Positions 34,167-47,505 of a stretch of DNA of 64,000 nucleotides are shown here, piece after piece (the first letter of the stretch is position 1; every line of letters starts with the position of its first letter). The position numbers and the translations under genes were made by a program. Source of the stretch: Dendrobium chrysotoxum (lineage: Eukaryota; Streptophyta; Magnoliopsida; Asparagales; Orchidaceae); assembly GCA_019925795.1 (NCBI GenBank), contig CM034307.1, forward strand, positions 12,669,197-12,733,196, given 5' to 3'. Below the pieces are notes generated by a model. That model searched no databases. It had not been told where the DNA came from and saw nothing but the letters and a program-made list of their open reading frames with translations.

Positions 34167-35197
34167 TTATAAGTGTAAATTGTGTACTATTTTAGTTAAT
34201 TAAAATTAAATAAAATAATGTTATTTAAGTTGTGTTTATATAGGATTGGTTCAAGAAAATGCCAAAATTATAAATATTAGACAGCATCAAGTATAACACT
34301 ACAGCGCCTACTTGGTCAATACCTAAGCACCAATTTCAATGTCATGGTGCCGACTTCTCTATTAACAAGAGCCACCACATCATAAATATTAGTGTTGCAC
34401 TGCATCACAGCACCATTACACCCAAATTTGGCACTACACTATAAGATGTCTTTGGAAAATCCATACAGGAGCGTCAGTATTACAATGCCACATTGCCAGA
34501 ATTTTGTTTTAAGCACCACAGTGCTTATTTTTTTTAGCATTATGTAGAGAAGTTATAATATCTAAGTGTCACATTAAGTTAGTAAAAACATGCTCTAATT
34601 CTTTCGTAATCATGCCACATCATCCAGCATCGCAATAGAGCCAACATTAGAGCACCAAGGCACTAGTTCAATTTTCCTAGCCATAGCGCGACCTGGTCTA
34701 GCACTGTAATGCTTATGTATGATCTTGTACTTACTATAAAAATTTTTAGTTTTATTATTTTTAGAGTTTAGACACTTTAGTGAAAAATTTTATATTTTTA
34801 GTGTATTTCTTTAGTGCCTCCTTATAGTAAAGTCTAAGGGAGGCTAAGAAAGTGTAAGATACAATTTCTAGGAGGGCTTAGCCTGTGTTTCTATAAGAAA
34901 CTTTGTAAGTGGTGAAGAAGGAGTGTAAAGAAGATCTATTATTTCTTCTTTGTGATAAACTTCTTATTACTTCTCTTGTACTTTATTCTTCTTTGAATCA
35001 ATTGAATATGAGTTTACATGTCATTTCTTTCATGTTTGGCTTATTCTATTATTTTGGGCTGATGATGTACAGAGCATATTAAGTGCCAATATTGAATCTT
35101 ATTCCTTAATGAAAGTATTGTTGTTCTTAATATCTCGTATTCATTATTTAATGCATATAATGGCCACGTGTGATTAAAATCTAGTGTTATATACAGC
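34167..35197 (+). repeat. 3' LTR of Athila-like element, first part (LTR-B right)
   Basis: Starts TTATAAGTGTAAATT (TT for TG) and follows the left LTR through the palindrome array (about 34280-34720), TATA-like ACTATAAAAA (34733) and the 'ATAATGGCCACGTG' block. It is broken at 35197 by the Ogre element and resumes at 59578. Confidence 0.85.
35193..35197. repeat. Target-site duplication ACAGC (left of Ogre)
   Basis: ACAGC before the Ogre 5' LTR pairs with ATAGC at 59573-59577, one C/T difference. The left LTR-B reads ATATATAGCC at this place, so the site is ordinary LTR-B sequence. Confidence 0.75.
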
Positions 35198-35569
35198 TCT
35201 TGACCTCATCTACATATGAGGTCACTAGGGCCAATCCACACCCTATGATCTACCTAGACCCTAGATCAATCAGGCCCTAGGATCTACCAAGATCTTAGAT
35301 GAATCCAAATTAAATAAATATTTTCAGACCAAAATCTAAGGTTCAAAGGCCCTATCCTGAAAGCCTTTTCCAGTGTTTTTTCAAACACTTCAAACCCTAG
35401 TCGAATGACGTATGAATCTTGATCTATCAATTACATGTTGATTAGGCATGTCCATAGGGTCTATGCTCTAAATTTTAGCTCATTTTGAGGTCTCTAACCC
35501 TAGAAATTGAATTGAATTTGAAAGGTTGTAAAACTTTTAAATATTTATGGCCTATGCCACTTGACCTAC

Positions 35570-36515
35570 TAGCTAGTGGAATTTGACCTTGGAGCCTTCT
35601 CCAAACCATTTGATCACATCAAGACCCTTGATTATTATTTTTGGAACATTAAATTACATTTTGGTGGGCTCACTGTGACCCTCAGTTGACCAGGGGTCAA
35701 AATGACCAAAATGCCCCTTAAGGGTAATTTTTGAGTTTTCTATAGACTTAAACCTAACCATTTCAAATCAAGCATAAAACCTCTTCCAATGCATCTAAAT
35801 CAACAATAGGAATGTATATGACTCAAACCTAGACCTTGGTCAAGGTTAGTTGACTAAGTCAACCCAAAATGACCAAAATACCGCTTAAGGGTATGAACAG
35901 TCATTTTGAATCAAATGACCCTATCTTTAGATGGAACTACTTCCACTCAACTCCAAATGTTAAAACAAACCTGTTGGACCCAATCCCAATTCTTGGGTCT
36001 ATTTGGTTGACCAAGTCAAACAGGGTTGACCTAAATGCCCTTTAAGGGTCAAATAGGTCATTTTGACCCAAATAACCTTCCCAGACCGTCAGACCACTTC
36101 CAATAGACTCAAAACATCATTTTAAATCTTTTAAGCACATTCCCAACTTTTGGGTCAATCTGGTTGACCAAGTCAACCTAGGTTGACCAAATAACCCCTT
36201 AAGGGTTAAATGGGTCAAATCAACCCATATGACCAAATCAAACAAACCAAATTCTTAAATTCATTTCAAAGGATGTTCAATCATGGTTCAAACATTTCAA
36301 AAAAAAATTTGGATTAAACCCTAGCTAGCTTGAACAAATCACCAAGTCAACTCAACTAAATTTGGTTAAACCTACTTAAGCTTTCATATATCCATACAAG
36401 CTTCAACTCATTGGTTTTTACTCCTTCAAATCAGCTAAAAGCTTACTCTCTAAGCCCCCTCATCAGTCAACATGCTTAGTTGACTGGTCAAAGTGGTCAA
36501 ATAAGTCAACTTGCA
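35570..36515 (+). promoter_or_regulatory. Ogre U3 with dense W-box (TTGACY) sites and paired palindromes
   Basis: By eye more than twenty TTGAC cores (either strand) lie within about 950 bp upstream of the TATA box. Several form inverted pairs, GTTGACTAAGTCAAC (35849), GTTGACCAAGTCAA (36006) and GTTGACCAAGTCAAC (36163). They sit in roughly 150-bp imperfect repeats that also contain 'CCCTTTAAGGGTCAAA'. TTGACC/T is the binding core of plant WRKY factors. The right LTR keeps the pattern. Confidence 0.65.
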
Positions 36516-36762
36516 TGCTTAGGTGGCTATGCCACCTTGGCAAACAAAATTTTCCTAATACATCTACACTTTCATGCTTCTTGGTAGCTGGAAGGGACAC
36601 TTGGCAGCACCCTAAGGCTCATCTCTCTCTTGATTATGATAGTAATCGTTAAGGAGAATGGATAATCTCATGCCTTACTCTAAGTTTTGGAATTACCTCA
36701 TATCATCAAAACTTTATAATTATAGCAGCCCCCAACCCCTACTAGGAATAATTCAACTTCTC

Positions 36763-36776
36763 CATCTATAAATAAA
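36763..36776 (+). promoter_or_regulatory. TATA box of the Ogre 5' LTR
   Basis: CTATAAATAAAGCC, matched by CTATAAATATAGCC at about 54267 in the 3' LTR. It is the clearest core promoter in the element and sets the U3/R border near 36795. Confidence 0.75.
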
Positions 36777-39700
36777 GCCCTCCCAGCCATTCAAATGGTT
36801 GCTGCAAGCTTGAGAAAAAATTTGAGAAGAGAGAGAGAGAGAGAGAAAGAGAGAGAAAAGATATTTACTATAGAAGATCCTAAACCAACCATCAACAGCT
36901 CTTGTACACTTCAAGGAAGTTGTAGAGGATTCAAATAAATTTCTAACAAGTCCAAGAACATCAAAATCCATCGACAGGATTATAAGATATCTCAATTTTT
37001 CTCTTAAATATTGATTTGAAACAACAGAAACTCTACAACACCTGATGCCTTCAAACTTCAGGTGTTGAAAGATTATGTTACCCTTAATTTGTGTTTCAAA
37101 TTTCATCAGTTTTGGTTGAGTATTTTGAGAGATATGAGCATTTAAAGTTTATATTCAATTTGAATTTTAATATTTTAGAAGATCTGGACTGTCTGATCTA
37201 CGATCAGACGGTCCAGATCTATCAAAATGGCGTGTCTTGCCCGGAGCTCGAATGCTTGTCTCTTGAGCAATTTACGTGCTGATATGGCACAATCCCGTCC
37301 GTCCACGTCAGCCCACACATTTTTGACATCGAGATACCATTGTCGACATGTTTAAGTGATTAACCCATCACTTGACATGTGGCCAAAATGTGACACCACA
37401 TCGCTATCATCCCAATCATTGGAAATGATTGGGTTCAATAGCGGCGTGGCTGATTTGACTTCAAAATGAATTAAAAAATCTAATTAAATTCCCAGAACTT
37501 CTAAAATTTATAGAAAATCTAATTTTTTACCAAACTAAGTGTTTTTGATCTCATTGAAAAGATATTGTCATGTAGTGTTTATTAAAATTAAAATCAAAGT
37601 ATTTTGAATGTTGTATAGTAAGTTATTTAAGTTTATTTAAAAGCTAAATTTTGTAATTTTCTCACAATCTAGTGGTCAAATTAGACCCAAATTTTGTTAA
37701 AATTTTTTTTGGGTATCTTAGACATCCCTTACATTTTTCCTAGGTCCAGATGCTCAAGGGATTGTTATGGGATGATATTACAAAGTAATGGGTCCATTTT
37801 AGACCCAAAATTTGAAAATTCATAACTCTACAAATTGGTACAACTAGGTTATCTGATTATTGTGGTGCGCTTGCATGTGTCCCAGGGTTAGGTGAAAATT
37901 TCAAACCCAGTTGAACACTGGTGACACCTAAGGAAAATAATTAAGAAAAATGTCTAGTTAACTTAGAAAAATTCTAGGAAATTTTACACATACCTAATAG
38001 GGGTGAAACTTAGAACATTAAACTTAATGATATTTTAGACCTTAGGCCTAAATTTCACTGGATTTAGAGGTCATTTAGTCAAAAAATTTAGCTAGTCAAA
38101 ATGCAGCCCTTTTTAGAACCTAGAAACTTCAAAAAATTATAATAAATAAAATTAAATCTAAAAATTCCAAATAAATTATCAAAATGATCAAAAATTGATC
38201 CTCTATCTAGCAAAAATAAAAGCTTTATACTGGACTTTTAATTTAACTTTAATTTAAGTTTTAGTTAAAATCAATAATTAATTAAATTAAAAATTATTAA
38301 AAACTTCAAATAATTTCTAAACACTTGAAAACACTCCCATGGGTCATCCTTGACCTTTGGGAGTGATTTCACGTAGTTTAGGATGAGTTTGGATTAAAAT
38401 AATGAAAACCTTTTTAATTAAATAATTTAAAAAATTAATTAATTAACAAAACTTTGAAAAATCATGACTAATTCCAAAAAAATCCAAATTGACCAAACTT
38501 AGTGTCATTCAACTCCATTTGAGCTCTAGTATTTTGTAAAAATAACAAACCAACATAAATAGGTCAAAGTCAAAAAGTAAACTATTTGGTCAACCATAGC
38601 ACAAATTAGGTCAAGCTTTCAAAAAGTTATAACTTAATGTAGTAAACTCGAAACTGAGCAAATTCAAAAGTATTGTACTCCATATAAGGCCTATTATTTA
38701 TTAAAAATATCAAACCATCAAAAATCACTTAAAATTAAAAAAAGTCAACTTTTTAGTTAACTTTAATTCAAATGTCAATTCAAACTTTAAAAATTCATAA
38801 ATAAAATATAGAAAAATCCAATTCCAGCAAATTCAAAGCCTAATTACTCATATTTAAGTCTAGTTTTTGAGAAAAATATCAAAACTCTAGAATTCAACTT
38901 TAATCAAAAAGTCAACTCTAGGTTAAAATTTCAACTCAAACTTAAAAAATTAATAACTAGTTATAAAAACTTTCAAATCCAACAAACTTATAGTCTAATT
39001 GCTCATCCTAAGGTCTAATATTTAACAAAAATACTAACTTTCTAGAAATCAACCTTAATCTAATAGTCAAAATTTAACCCCATAATTTAATGATTAAAAT
39101 AATCCAAAAAATTCAAAAATTTAAAAATCAATCAAAATTCGAAAAATTTTTAATATGATTAATAAAATCATTCAACCAACCCTTTAATACACAACAACCA
39201 TATCAAAGATAAAGCTTTTAGGTTGGACTACTCTAGGCTGCGGGGCTAAATGTCCTAAGGAGGCCTGGTTCCTCGAGCCTAGTGGCACAACATGAAGAAC
39301 GGATTTAATGGAGTGTAAACCTTAAAATCGATTGATTATTAATAATTTAACCAAATTAAAATTCTTAATTTAATTATATAAACTAGGTTTTTTGGATGGA
39401 CTACTCCGGGCTATGGGGCTAAGTGTCCTAAGGAGGTCTGGTTCCTCGAGCTTGGTGGCATAATGCCACCAACGAGTTAATAAAAAAATTAAATTAATCT
39501 AATCCTTAAAATTATAAATAAATCAAATTAATTAATTATATTAATCCTTTATTTTATAATTAATTAAATCTATTTAATCAATCAACCTTAAAAAATATAT
39601 TTTAAAATGAACTTTAACACATTAACATTTGAACTTTAACTAAATTTACCCTTTGACTTTCAATAAACTTAAACATTAGAAAACTTTAACTAATTATCCT

Positions 39701-42127
39701 ATATAAGACATATCCGAACCAAACAGCCTACTATACACACTTAGATGATTTGCTAGGGCACCACTTCTAGATCTAGGCTAGGCTAATTTTTACTTTCATA
39801 CTGTGTGCCGATATTCTCGAGTTTTCATTGCTTGCTAGCTATTAATATTAATATGATTATTTATTTAATTTCTATACTCTATAATGTGATTGAGGGGTGT
39901 TAGTATTACCCCTAGGATATGGATGATTTATACTAATTAAATCTTATGTATGTGGCCATGCTCATATAGGGCATTAAAAATAAAAGGGAAAAAATCATAA
40001 ATATTAAATTACTACAGGTACTGTTGTTGCGCTAAGTCCCCCTTTCATAATTAAAAGAGCATGACCAAGTGTGACTAGTTTGAGCATTTTAAATTTCATC
40101 ATATTAACTGCTTGAGATGATTCAAATATAATTGCTTAGGATAACCTTCTAGGTTATTAGAGTCTAGATTTTAATTTTCATTCAATGTAATTTAATATAT
40201 TTGAGTTGTAATTGAGTTAAGTGGCATTTGAGATGGAACATAAATCTAATCTAAAATTTAAAGAGAAGGGTGATATTCCTGTGGGGAGAGTCCCTCTTCA
40301 TTTGAATATTCATATTAAGATACTTTGAGTATCCAAGAAGGAAAGAAAACTTCCCTTCAGGTAGGAGTTTCTTTTGACACGGATATTCAGACTAGACGAT
40401 CCAAGGAGCCTCGCAGAAGGATGAAGAAGTGAAAATTAAGAAGAATCCCATTCTCAAATTCACTAGAGTCTTAGGAGTAGAATCCGAGCTGTTGTTAGTG
40501 GTACCCGACCACTTTACTTTCTGCAGACTTTTGGTTGTAATATTAAGTGGCATTTGTTACATGGACTTTCATTTTGAATATTAATTTAATTAATTTGATT
40601 AATGGTTGATGTGTTGATTGTGATATTGGATTACATATTTTTTGTAGTTTTTGGGGATTTTATATGTCGATCTTTGATTTTGCCTGGAACCAAATTGGAG
40701 GCTCATGAGGGATCGTTAACTTTTTCTACTTTAACTAAATTAAAATTTTAAGATAACATAAAAATTCAAACATTTTAACAAGTAAGCCCGAGATCACCAG
40801 GAGTTCATATTACATTTTATTGCACTTTCTTTCCTTTGTTAGGCACCTCCCCTCCTACGGGTTTTTGCAGACCACTTGGCCTATGAGGGTGCAGATCTGT
40901 TAAGGGAAATATGTGCAATCTCTAGGAAAAAGCCTATTTTTAAGCCTTTTTAAAATTTATTCATATTTTATTTAAACATTCATTGAGTCAATTAGCATGC
41001 ATTGCATTAGAAATAAATTAAAATGAGTCAAAAATTTAATTATAATTACTCTAAGTTTCATATTACCCAATATAAGTCAAGGGGCCAAATTAAGGACTCC
41101 TCTAGATATCGGCCCTATTCTCAAAAACTTATATTAAGTAACATCCATACCCTACCATTCTTACATAAAATATTAGACTCATAGTTTTAAAGTACCTAGG
41201 TGGTTTAACTGGCTCCCCAATCCAGGTCGGGGTAAGTCCAGATTTTGCACAGCATTAACTAGGTTTGAGTTACTAATTTTTTGTGTCCAATTTAGACTTA
41301 GGTTCTGAGGTAGGTTCAAACTATAAGACCTCAACCTCTGGGAATCTAATCCCAATCTTTTAATAAAATTGACAATTGAAACCTAAATCTCTTTTAATCT
41401 AAATTCAAGCCCAACACTTTGGGTAGGCTGAGGTGATTTTAAAGTGATTCAAAATCTCAAAATATCTTCTACTTTTCCTCCTTTAATCTCCAGCAATAAA
41501 TCTTCCACTTTGATCCAATCCTTTTTGAATTTCCAACATCTCTTCCCTTGATATCAAACTTTGAAATCTCAAAATAAAATTTCTACCGCTATTTTAATCG
41601 AGAGTATTCATAAGGAACTCCAATTTTCTATGATGTAATTAAGTATGATGACTTGCACTCATAAAAGATTTAGAAACTCAAATCAAAATTTCAAACTCAA
41701 TTTTTCAAAACCTTAGTTAATCATATTTGGAAAAATTTAAGTCAAAATCAAGGATCATTATCATCATTTTTAAATAATAAATACTAATTAATATCTTATT
41801 TGCTCAGGAAGATATATCAATTATTATTATAATTTTGATTATAAAATAAATGATAATTTATCCAAATTATCATAGTTCAATACCTGAGTGAATAATCATT
41901 TTGACCCTCTGGAGTCATATATAGTTCTTGCTCGAATTTAACTATAGTAATCAAGATGAAATTTTAATCATATAAATTAAACCCATGAGGGAATGGTATG
42001 CTCATCTCCTGAGATGATATACCATTCATAATGATGTGTTCAATTTCAAAATTAAAATTCAAGAAATTAAATCTTCCAAAGATAATTAATCTTTTAAGAA
42101 ATAATAACTTTTTAAACAAACAAAAAA

Positions 42128-42145
42128 TAGCGACTCTGCTGGGGA
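42128..42145 (+). other. Primer binding site, tRNA-Arg type (Ogre)
   Basis: TAGCGACTCTGCTGGGGA lies five bases after the LTR end. It matches TGGCGACTCTGCTGGGGA, the primer site usual in Ogre elements, with one G to A change. Confidence 0.8.
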
Positions 42146-42987
42146 TTTATCTCTCACTCTAACTTTAATAATGGTACAAATTTTATTACATTGGTGGTTT
42201 TGACTACCTTTCCCATTATTGTTCCCTCTACCCATTTCTCCCTTAGGTGAATGTGGTCAACATCAATTAAGACATGTCAAAAGAGAGGTGAGTGAAGAAA
42301 CCTCCTTCAAAGTCAGCCTTTGACATTTTGCCTCCAAGTTCATTGGAAGAGCAAACGAGTCGAGCTAAACTTTTTAAAGCCCTCTTATAGTTATTTAAAC
42401 TTACATTCTTAAATAAATCTCAAGCATGCTAAGTTTCACAACTTACAGAAAATCCTTCAATCCCAAAATTAAAGCTTCAATTCTCTAGCAGAATTCAATC
42501 TTTCTTAATTCTTAATCGATCCCTATATTCTATCACCACATATGGAATTGTGGTTCTTATAATTTAGCATGCATGATAGAATATAAACATCTTTTCCAAA
42601 TTTAATTCAAAATATTGATTTTTCTGGCAAAGCTAGTCTTCGACATTTCATTCCCAAATAGTTTATCAGGATGAGAGAGTCAAATTGGCTTCTTAAAATC
42701 TTCCCCAAAAATTTGTAAACCTTTATGTTGAATACAAATTCAACATATTGAGTTTCAAAAATAAGGGGAGATGCTGCCGAATTTTAAAATTTTTAAAATC
42801 TTCTTCCAAAATTATTCAATTTCAATCATCATTATCAAATGTTTTCCTACAACACTTTCTTGTAGCTTAACATAGACAATGCAAATTCAATTCTTTTGAA
42901 AATTAACTTCAAATTTCAAATTTTCTTGAAATAGAGGTAGTTATCACCCCCGTGCCTATTGTATCCTTAGTGAAGGATTAGAAACAA
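42146..42987 (+). other. Ogre leader between primer site and first ORF
   Basis: 840 bp without coding sequence. Its last part, 'TATTGTATCCTTAGTGAAGG', leads into the first ATG (42988). Confidence 0.6.
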
Positions 42988-44500
42988 ATGTCTGGTGCTG
43001 ATACTGAAGTCAGTTTTGAGTTTAAAAAGGGTTCTTCTAGTACTGAAACACTCTTCGATAGCAAGAGTGCCAGAAAGAACTATTTGAGGAGGGTGAGGAA
43101 GAATATCACCAAGTTAAGGAAGATGGTTGAGCTAAAAGCCTTAAATGTAGTTGAACCTGAGGCTGATGAAGAGCTGCTTATTTCTGCCTTTTCTCCACTT
43201 CTCAAGGGGAGACATTTCTACCCCCTCATAGCTACTGTAGTGGAGGAGAGAGTTTCCAGGATTGGTAGCTTTCCACCATGCCCAGTGGACTACTTTATGA
43301 AGAAGACCCTGAAAGAAAAATAGACTTTGAAAATAAGGATGCTAAGAAACATCATCCATACCTATGCTACTCAAGCAGGTCAAACCAAAGAGCAGTACAT
43401 GAAACACCTAAAGGAGTGATTTCTCATAGACTTGAGAAGGAAGTTCTGAAGGAAGAAAAATTAAAAGCTAGAAATCTAACTCCTCAGCTAGTGAGGAAAA
43501 ATAAAAAGTTTGTTAAGCCACCTGCACTTCTATTTTGGGGATGGATATGATTGGGTCCCTCGCCTCCCATGTACAAAGATGGAGGAGATAGTTCTATCAA
43601 GATCTGGTAAGGGTCACCCTCACAACGGTAGACCACCGGTCTCTCCTTCAAGACTTTCCAAGCTGTCCCCTGTGATAGTTAGATCTAAAGAGATTATTAA
43701 GTATTTGATACCAATGAATGTGAAGGGAATGAGGCCCATGCCACTTGAAAAGAACTACGTGCCAAAGAAGTTGAGTAAATTTATAGGGATATAGATTCAA
43801 GATAATTTTGATCTACCACTAGTTAATCTCCCCTGGCTCCCTGTTCAAGGAGGCAAGGACTTTACCCCTATTGATATTGGATGTTTGACTCTTTAAACTC
43901 CTCTATCACCAATTACAGTGGATGTCCCCCTACTTACTAAGGATGCCACCCATGCAACTTCCGACCTTGGGATAATCGGAGGGGAGGGGATAGTTCCAGA
44001 TTTCGATCAGAAAATGTTAGATCAGTTAGCAGTAGAATTGGTTACTAAGCGAGACTAAAAAATCTAAGAGATACTCTATAAACTGATAAGAAAGAGTTTA
44101 AAGAAATGCTAGATTATCAAGGATATTTCCTAGTAGATCATGTGATAATCGAAAATAAACCCATTGACGAAGTAGTCTAGGAGATTCGAAAAATTCTTAA
44201 GAAGAAGGCAATCAAGGCCTTTGATCCAGATGTAGATGATTTATTTATAAAAGAAGAGTCAGCTTGAGATATTTATATGGTTAAGGCTCAATTATCAATA
44301 AAGGACACTGAGCATTCAAAACCCCATCCCGGTGAAGAAGAGAGTTCAGTAGCTCTTGGGTCTGATGAATCGATCAAAGTCAGAGACAATGATCAACATA
44401 TCAAAAATCTAAAATCACAGATTACTGAGATGTCACTATAGCTTAAGGAAATACAGGATCAGTTAATTAAGACACAACAATCCTAGTCTGACCTGCCAAA
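42988..44500 (+). pseudogene. Ogre first coding region (ORF1 / gag N-terminal part), broken
   Basis: The first ATG after the leader (MSGADTEVSFEFKKGSS) opens a 111-codon frame with a basic stretch NYLRRVRKNITKLRKM. After stops and shifts the reading goes on in short pieces (HLHFYFGDGYDWVPRLP; VLDQ-like acidic parts) to about 44490, ending in a helical polar segment (NLKSQITEMSL, KEIQDQLIKTQQS). Ogre elements carry an additional ORF1 of unknown role before gag-pro, and this region is in that place. I recognise no catalytic motif. It could also be the N-terminal part of gag. Confidence 0.55.
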
Positions 44501-44689
44501 ACTTGTAATTTAATCAGCGGCTGATTAGAGTAGACAGCCAGAGTTCAGTTTGAAAGTTCTTGAGTTAGTGCCAATTCCATACATTCAACCAGTACTTCCC
44601 TCAGTTAAACTAGTAATTCAGTAGGTTTAGTCTATAGTTCTCCCAATTCCCCTAGCTCAACCTCAGATTGATATCAAATAGATGGTCGA

Positions 44690-45720
44690 GACACAGGTAA
44701 GGGAGACCATAACCCATTCTCAAGGAATTATGTCTATTCTGAAGGGTAGGACCAACCTCAAATAATATGATCTAGTTCATTATCCAAAGGGCTTTGTGTC
44801 ACCTTCTTTTAAGGTTTTGACTAGCTTAGAAAACTCGAGATAGCATTTGTCCCACTTCCGAGCAAGCTACTACAAAGCAGGGGGGTCAAATACTCTATTA
44901 TTTTGCCAATTTGTCAGTAGTCTTTCTGGTATTACTTTTGAGTGGTACGCAGATCTATCAAAAGGTTCAATAAAAATATTCATTGATCTTGAGGGTATAT
45001 TCTTAAAGAGATTCTCAGGAGCTCAACAGAGAGTAACTGTCGGTGATCTCATAGTCGAGAAACAAAAACTAGGAGATTTTCTATCGACTACATCTTGAGA
45101 TGGTGAAATTTCTCGAAGAAGTGTGAACCTCAAGTACAAGAGCAAAATGCTGTAAAAATTCTTATAAAGAATATCTATGGGCCTATTGCTTTTCTGTTAA
45201 AGGGGTTCACGATCAAAACTTTTGAAAAAATTCTCAACATAACTAATAATCTACAGGAAGAGGCTTCCAAAATACCTTTCCTAAATGATGCTTTAGAGGA
45301 GAAGAAAACCAATAAGCTAGTGAAATCATTTGAAAAGAGAGCTACTACGGTGTCTGCAGTTTATAAAGGGAAGAAACCTGCTAGTCCTTAGTCTAATGGT
45401 CCTCCCCCATAGCAAATCCAAAAACCTCAACTATTCCAGGTAACCCCTATATCCACCAGGGAGTCTTACTTGATTTCTTTAAAAGAGATATTGGCTCATC
45501 CTTATCCATTTAAAAAGGAGCCGATAAGAAAAATTTTTAAGTGACTTTTGAAGAAACTAGATTTTTTATTACCAGAGGCCAAGAAGCCGGAAGAGGAAAA
45601 TAAAAAAGATGATCCTTATTTTTGCCCCTATAACCCTATGTTGGTCCATGCAATCGAAGACTACTTTGTCATTAAAGACTGGCTTGAAAAGAACTTTCAT
45701 TAAAGAAATATCATAATTCC
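44690..45720 (+). pseudogene. Ogre gag (Retrotrans_gag), broken
   Basis: The gag core is clear: HLSHFRASYYKAGGSN (44847), FVSSLSGITFEWYADLS, and KRFSGAQQRVTVGDLI to about 45098, after which a stop interrupts. A later piece CPYNPMLVHAIEDYFVIKDW (about 45625-45685) corresponds to the cysteine/histidine motif after gag in this lineage, with one Cys replaced. Gag forms the particle. Confidence 0.8.
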
Positions 45721-46560
45721 AAAGGAGTACCTGGTTGACCCAGATCAGGGATCTGCCAAGTCCATCTCAGGTAAAAACTCTAATCTTTCTTTATCAATTT
45801 AAGATGGTTGGAATATAGCATTATCTCAGGCATTTAAAAGTTAATTAAAAAATATTTTCATCTTTCTCAATAGGATGAGAGCCTGCGGCCTGATCTGGGA
45901 GGTTGACTTAGAGGCTTCGTAGGAGAACATTAGGATAATTTCCTCTCCAGTAGTTTTCGAAACTACTGTAAAAAAAATTAAAAGAATGACACTTTTATAG
46001 AGAAGAAATCATGTGATGAGAGATGTGTACGAGTGGCGGATGGTGGCTCAAAACAACTATCCCATTTGATGTTATCTAACTTTTACTTTGCCCCATCAAA
46101 GGCAAAGGGCCAAAAATTAATAAAAAAAAATGATCCTTCTGCAAATATTTTGATGATTAATATTGAGAATGTGATTCAAAATGATACTTCTATTGATAAT
46201 GATTAAAGTTTAGTTGAGATTAACCAGGACATTCAAAAACTCAGCTCCCCAGATTTGACCTCTCAAGGGGGAAATGCAACTGAAGTTTTATCAGATGGTG
46301 GCACCCCCAAAATTAACTTTCAAGAGAGTCCCATCATGATATAATTTTTAGATTCGAATTCCCATTCAGAAAATGAGAATAAATCTCCTAAGGAGAGTGT
46401 AGACCTTATTGCAGTCTATCCTTCAGAGGATATCATATAAGTATAACTGCGAGGTGCTAAGGTCTTACCCCCTAGGCTTCTTCTTCAGGAAAAAGGAAAG
46501 CAAGTTATTTTTGATGATCCAATTCAAATCCCTACTCAACAATCAAATCATCCTTCAATT

Positions 46561-47505
46561 TTGCCAGGTCGTAGCCTTGATGTTCCAAAAGTTGATTTTA
46601 ATGTCTTAGCTCATTTTAGGAAGTTACCTTCTAAGTTGAGCATCTATGATGTCCTTATCATCTCTAAGGAGATAAGAGAATCCTTCATTAAAAAACTTCT
46701 CTACCCAAAGATCTGCTTAGCTCAATTAGCTTCAATTTCTAAAGAAGAAGCTTTATACTTTAAGGAAATCCCCAGAGTAACCTTTTCTAATAAGGATCTA
46801 CTCCTAAGAACTGCTGATCATAATCACCCACTTTACATCACCGTAATTGTGGGCAAATTCAAGTTATCCAGAGTTCTTGTTGATCTAGGTGCATCGATCA
46901 ATATGATGAATATAAAGACTCTCGCATACCATAGATTTGATACTAGCAAGCTCTCAACCGACAAGTAAGTGCACCGTGGGTTCAATGAAAAGGGCAAGAA
47001 GGCTTTAGGTTCAATTACCCTCCTTGTAGAGATAGAAGAGTTGAAAATAGAGGTGAATTTTCATATAAGCAATTCAGATATGTCCTTTAACATGCTCTTA
47101 GGTAGGCCTTGGATCCATGAGTACAAGATGATTTCATTTACCCTACACCAATGTATCAAGTACCAACGAGATGTCATTGAGAATGAAATTAAGGGTAATC
47201 TACAATCATTCTCTACTCATGAGATTGGAATATACAAAGATGCTACGTACTATGCACCGAAATGGTCCACAACCTGTTCTAAGGCACATATCAATATTAA
47301 AGAGGAGAAAGCAAAAAATTCAAATTCAAAAGCAGTTCAAAAAGCAGAAAAATTTAAAATTCAAAACGATAAGAGTCAAGTAGCAAAGATGACCTCAAGG
47401 GCATGGTTTTTAGGCCTCCAAATAGTCTACCTCAATGAGGTGGAAGAATGGCCCAAAGTGTACGTGGTAGAGGTTATCCTTCAGTTGAAAAAAGAAATCC
47501 CCTAA
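46561..47505 (+). pseudogene. Ogre aspartic protease region, broken
   Basis: HNHPLYITVIVGKFKLS leads to VLVDLGASINMM (about 46875-46910), the active-site loop where D-[ST]-G-A/S is normal; here the residue after Asp is Leu, so the catalytic triad is damaged. NMLLGRPWIHEYK (about 47090) is the conserved second part. A stop at 46966 splits the frame. The region after 47505 to about 48060 is a linker with decayed coding sequence. In Ogre elements an intron lies between protease and RT; I cannot define splice sites here. Confidence 0.8.

Larger units (their letters stand above)
35198..42122 (+). repeat. 5' LTR of Ogre
   Basis: Begins TCTTGACCTC (TG expected; the partner has TGTTGACCTC) and ends ...AAACAAACA. 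U3 (35198 to about 36790) is rich in TTGAC motifs and ends with TATA box CTATAAATAAAG at 36765. A GA microsatellite follows at 36827-36858, then a near-perfect palindrome GATCTGGACTGTCTGAT / ATCAGACGGTCCAGATC (37181-37219). The remaining 5.3 kb, AT-rich with repeated 'AATTCATAACT' phrases, would be R/U5. Two GC-rich blocks at 39222-39301 and 39394-39471 are near-duplicates of each other. Short open frames here are not genes. Confidence 0.9.

Noticed and set aside
36753..37106. 117-codon minus-strand frame
   Set aside because: Lies across the Ogre LTR promoter and R region in antisense; not kept in the partner LTR.
43510..43794. Separate intact gene of 94 codons
   Set aside because: It overlaps the preceding frame and lies within the broken first coding region of the Ogre; it is a frameshifted piece.
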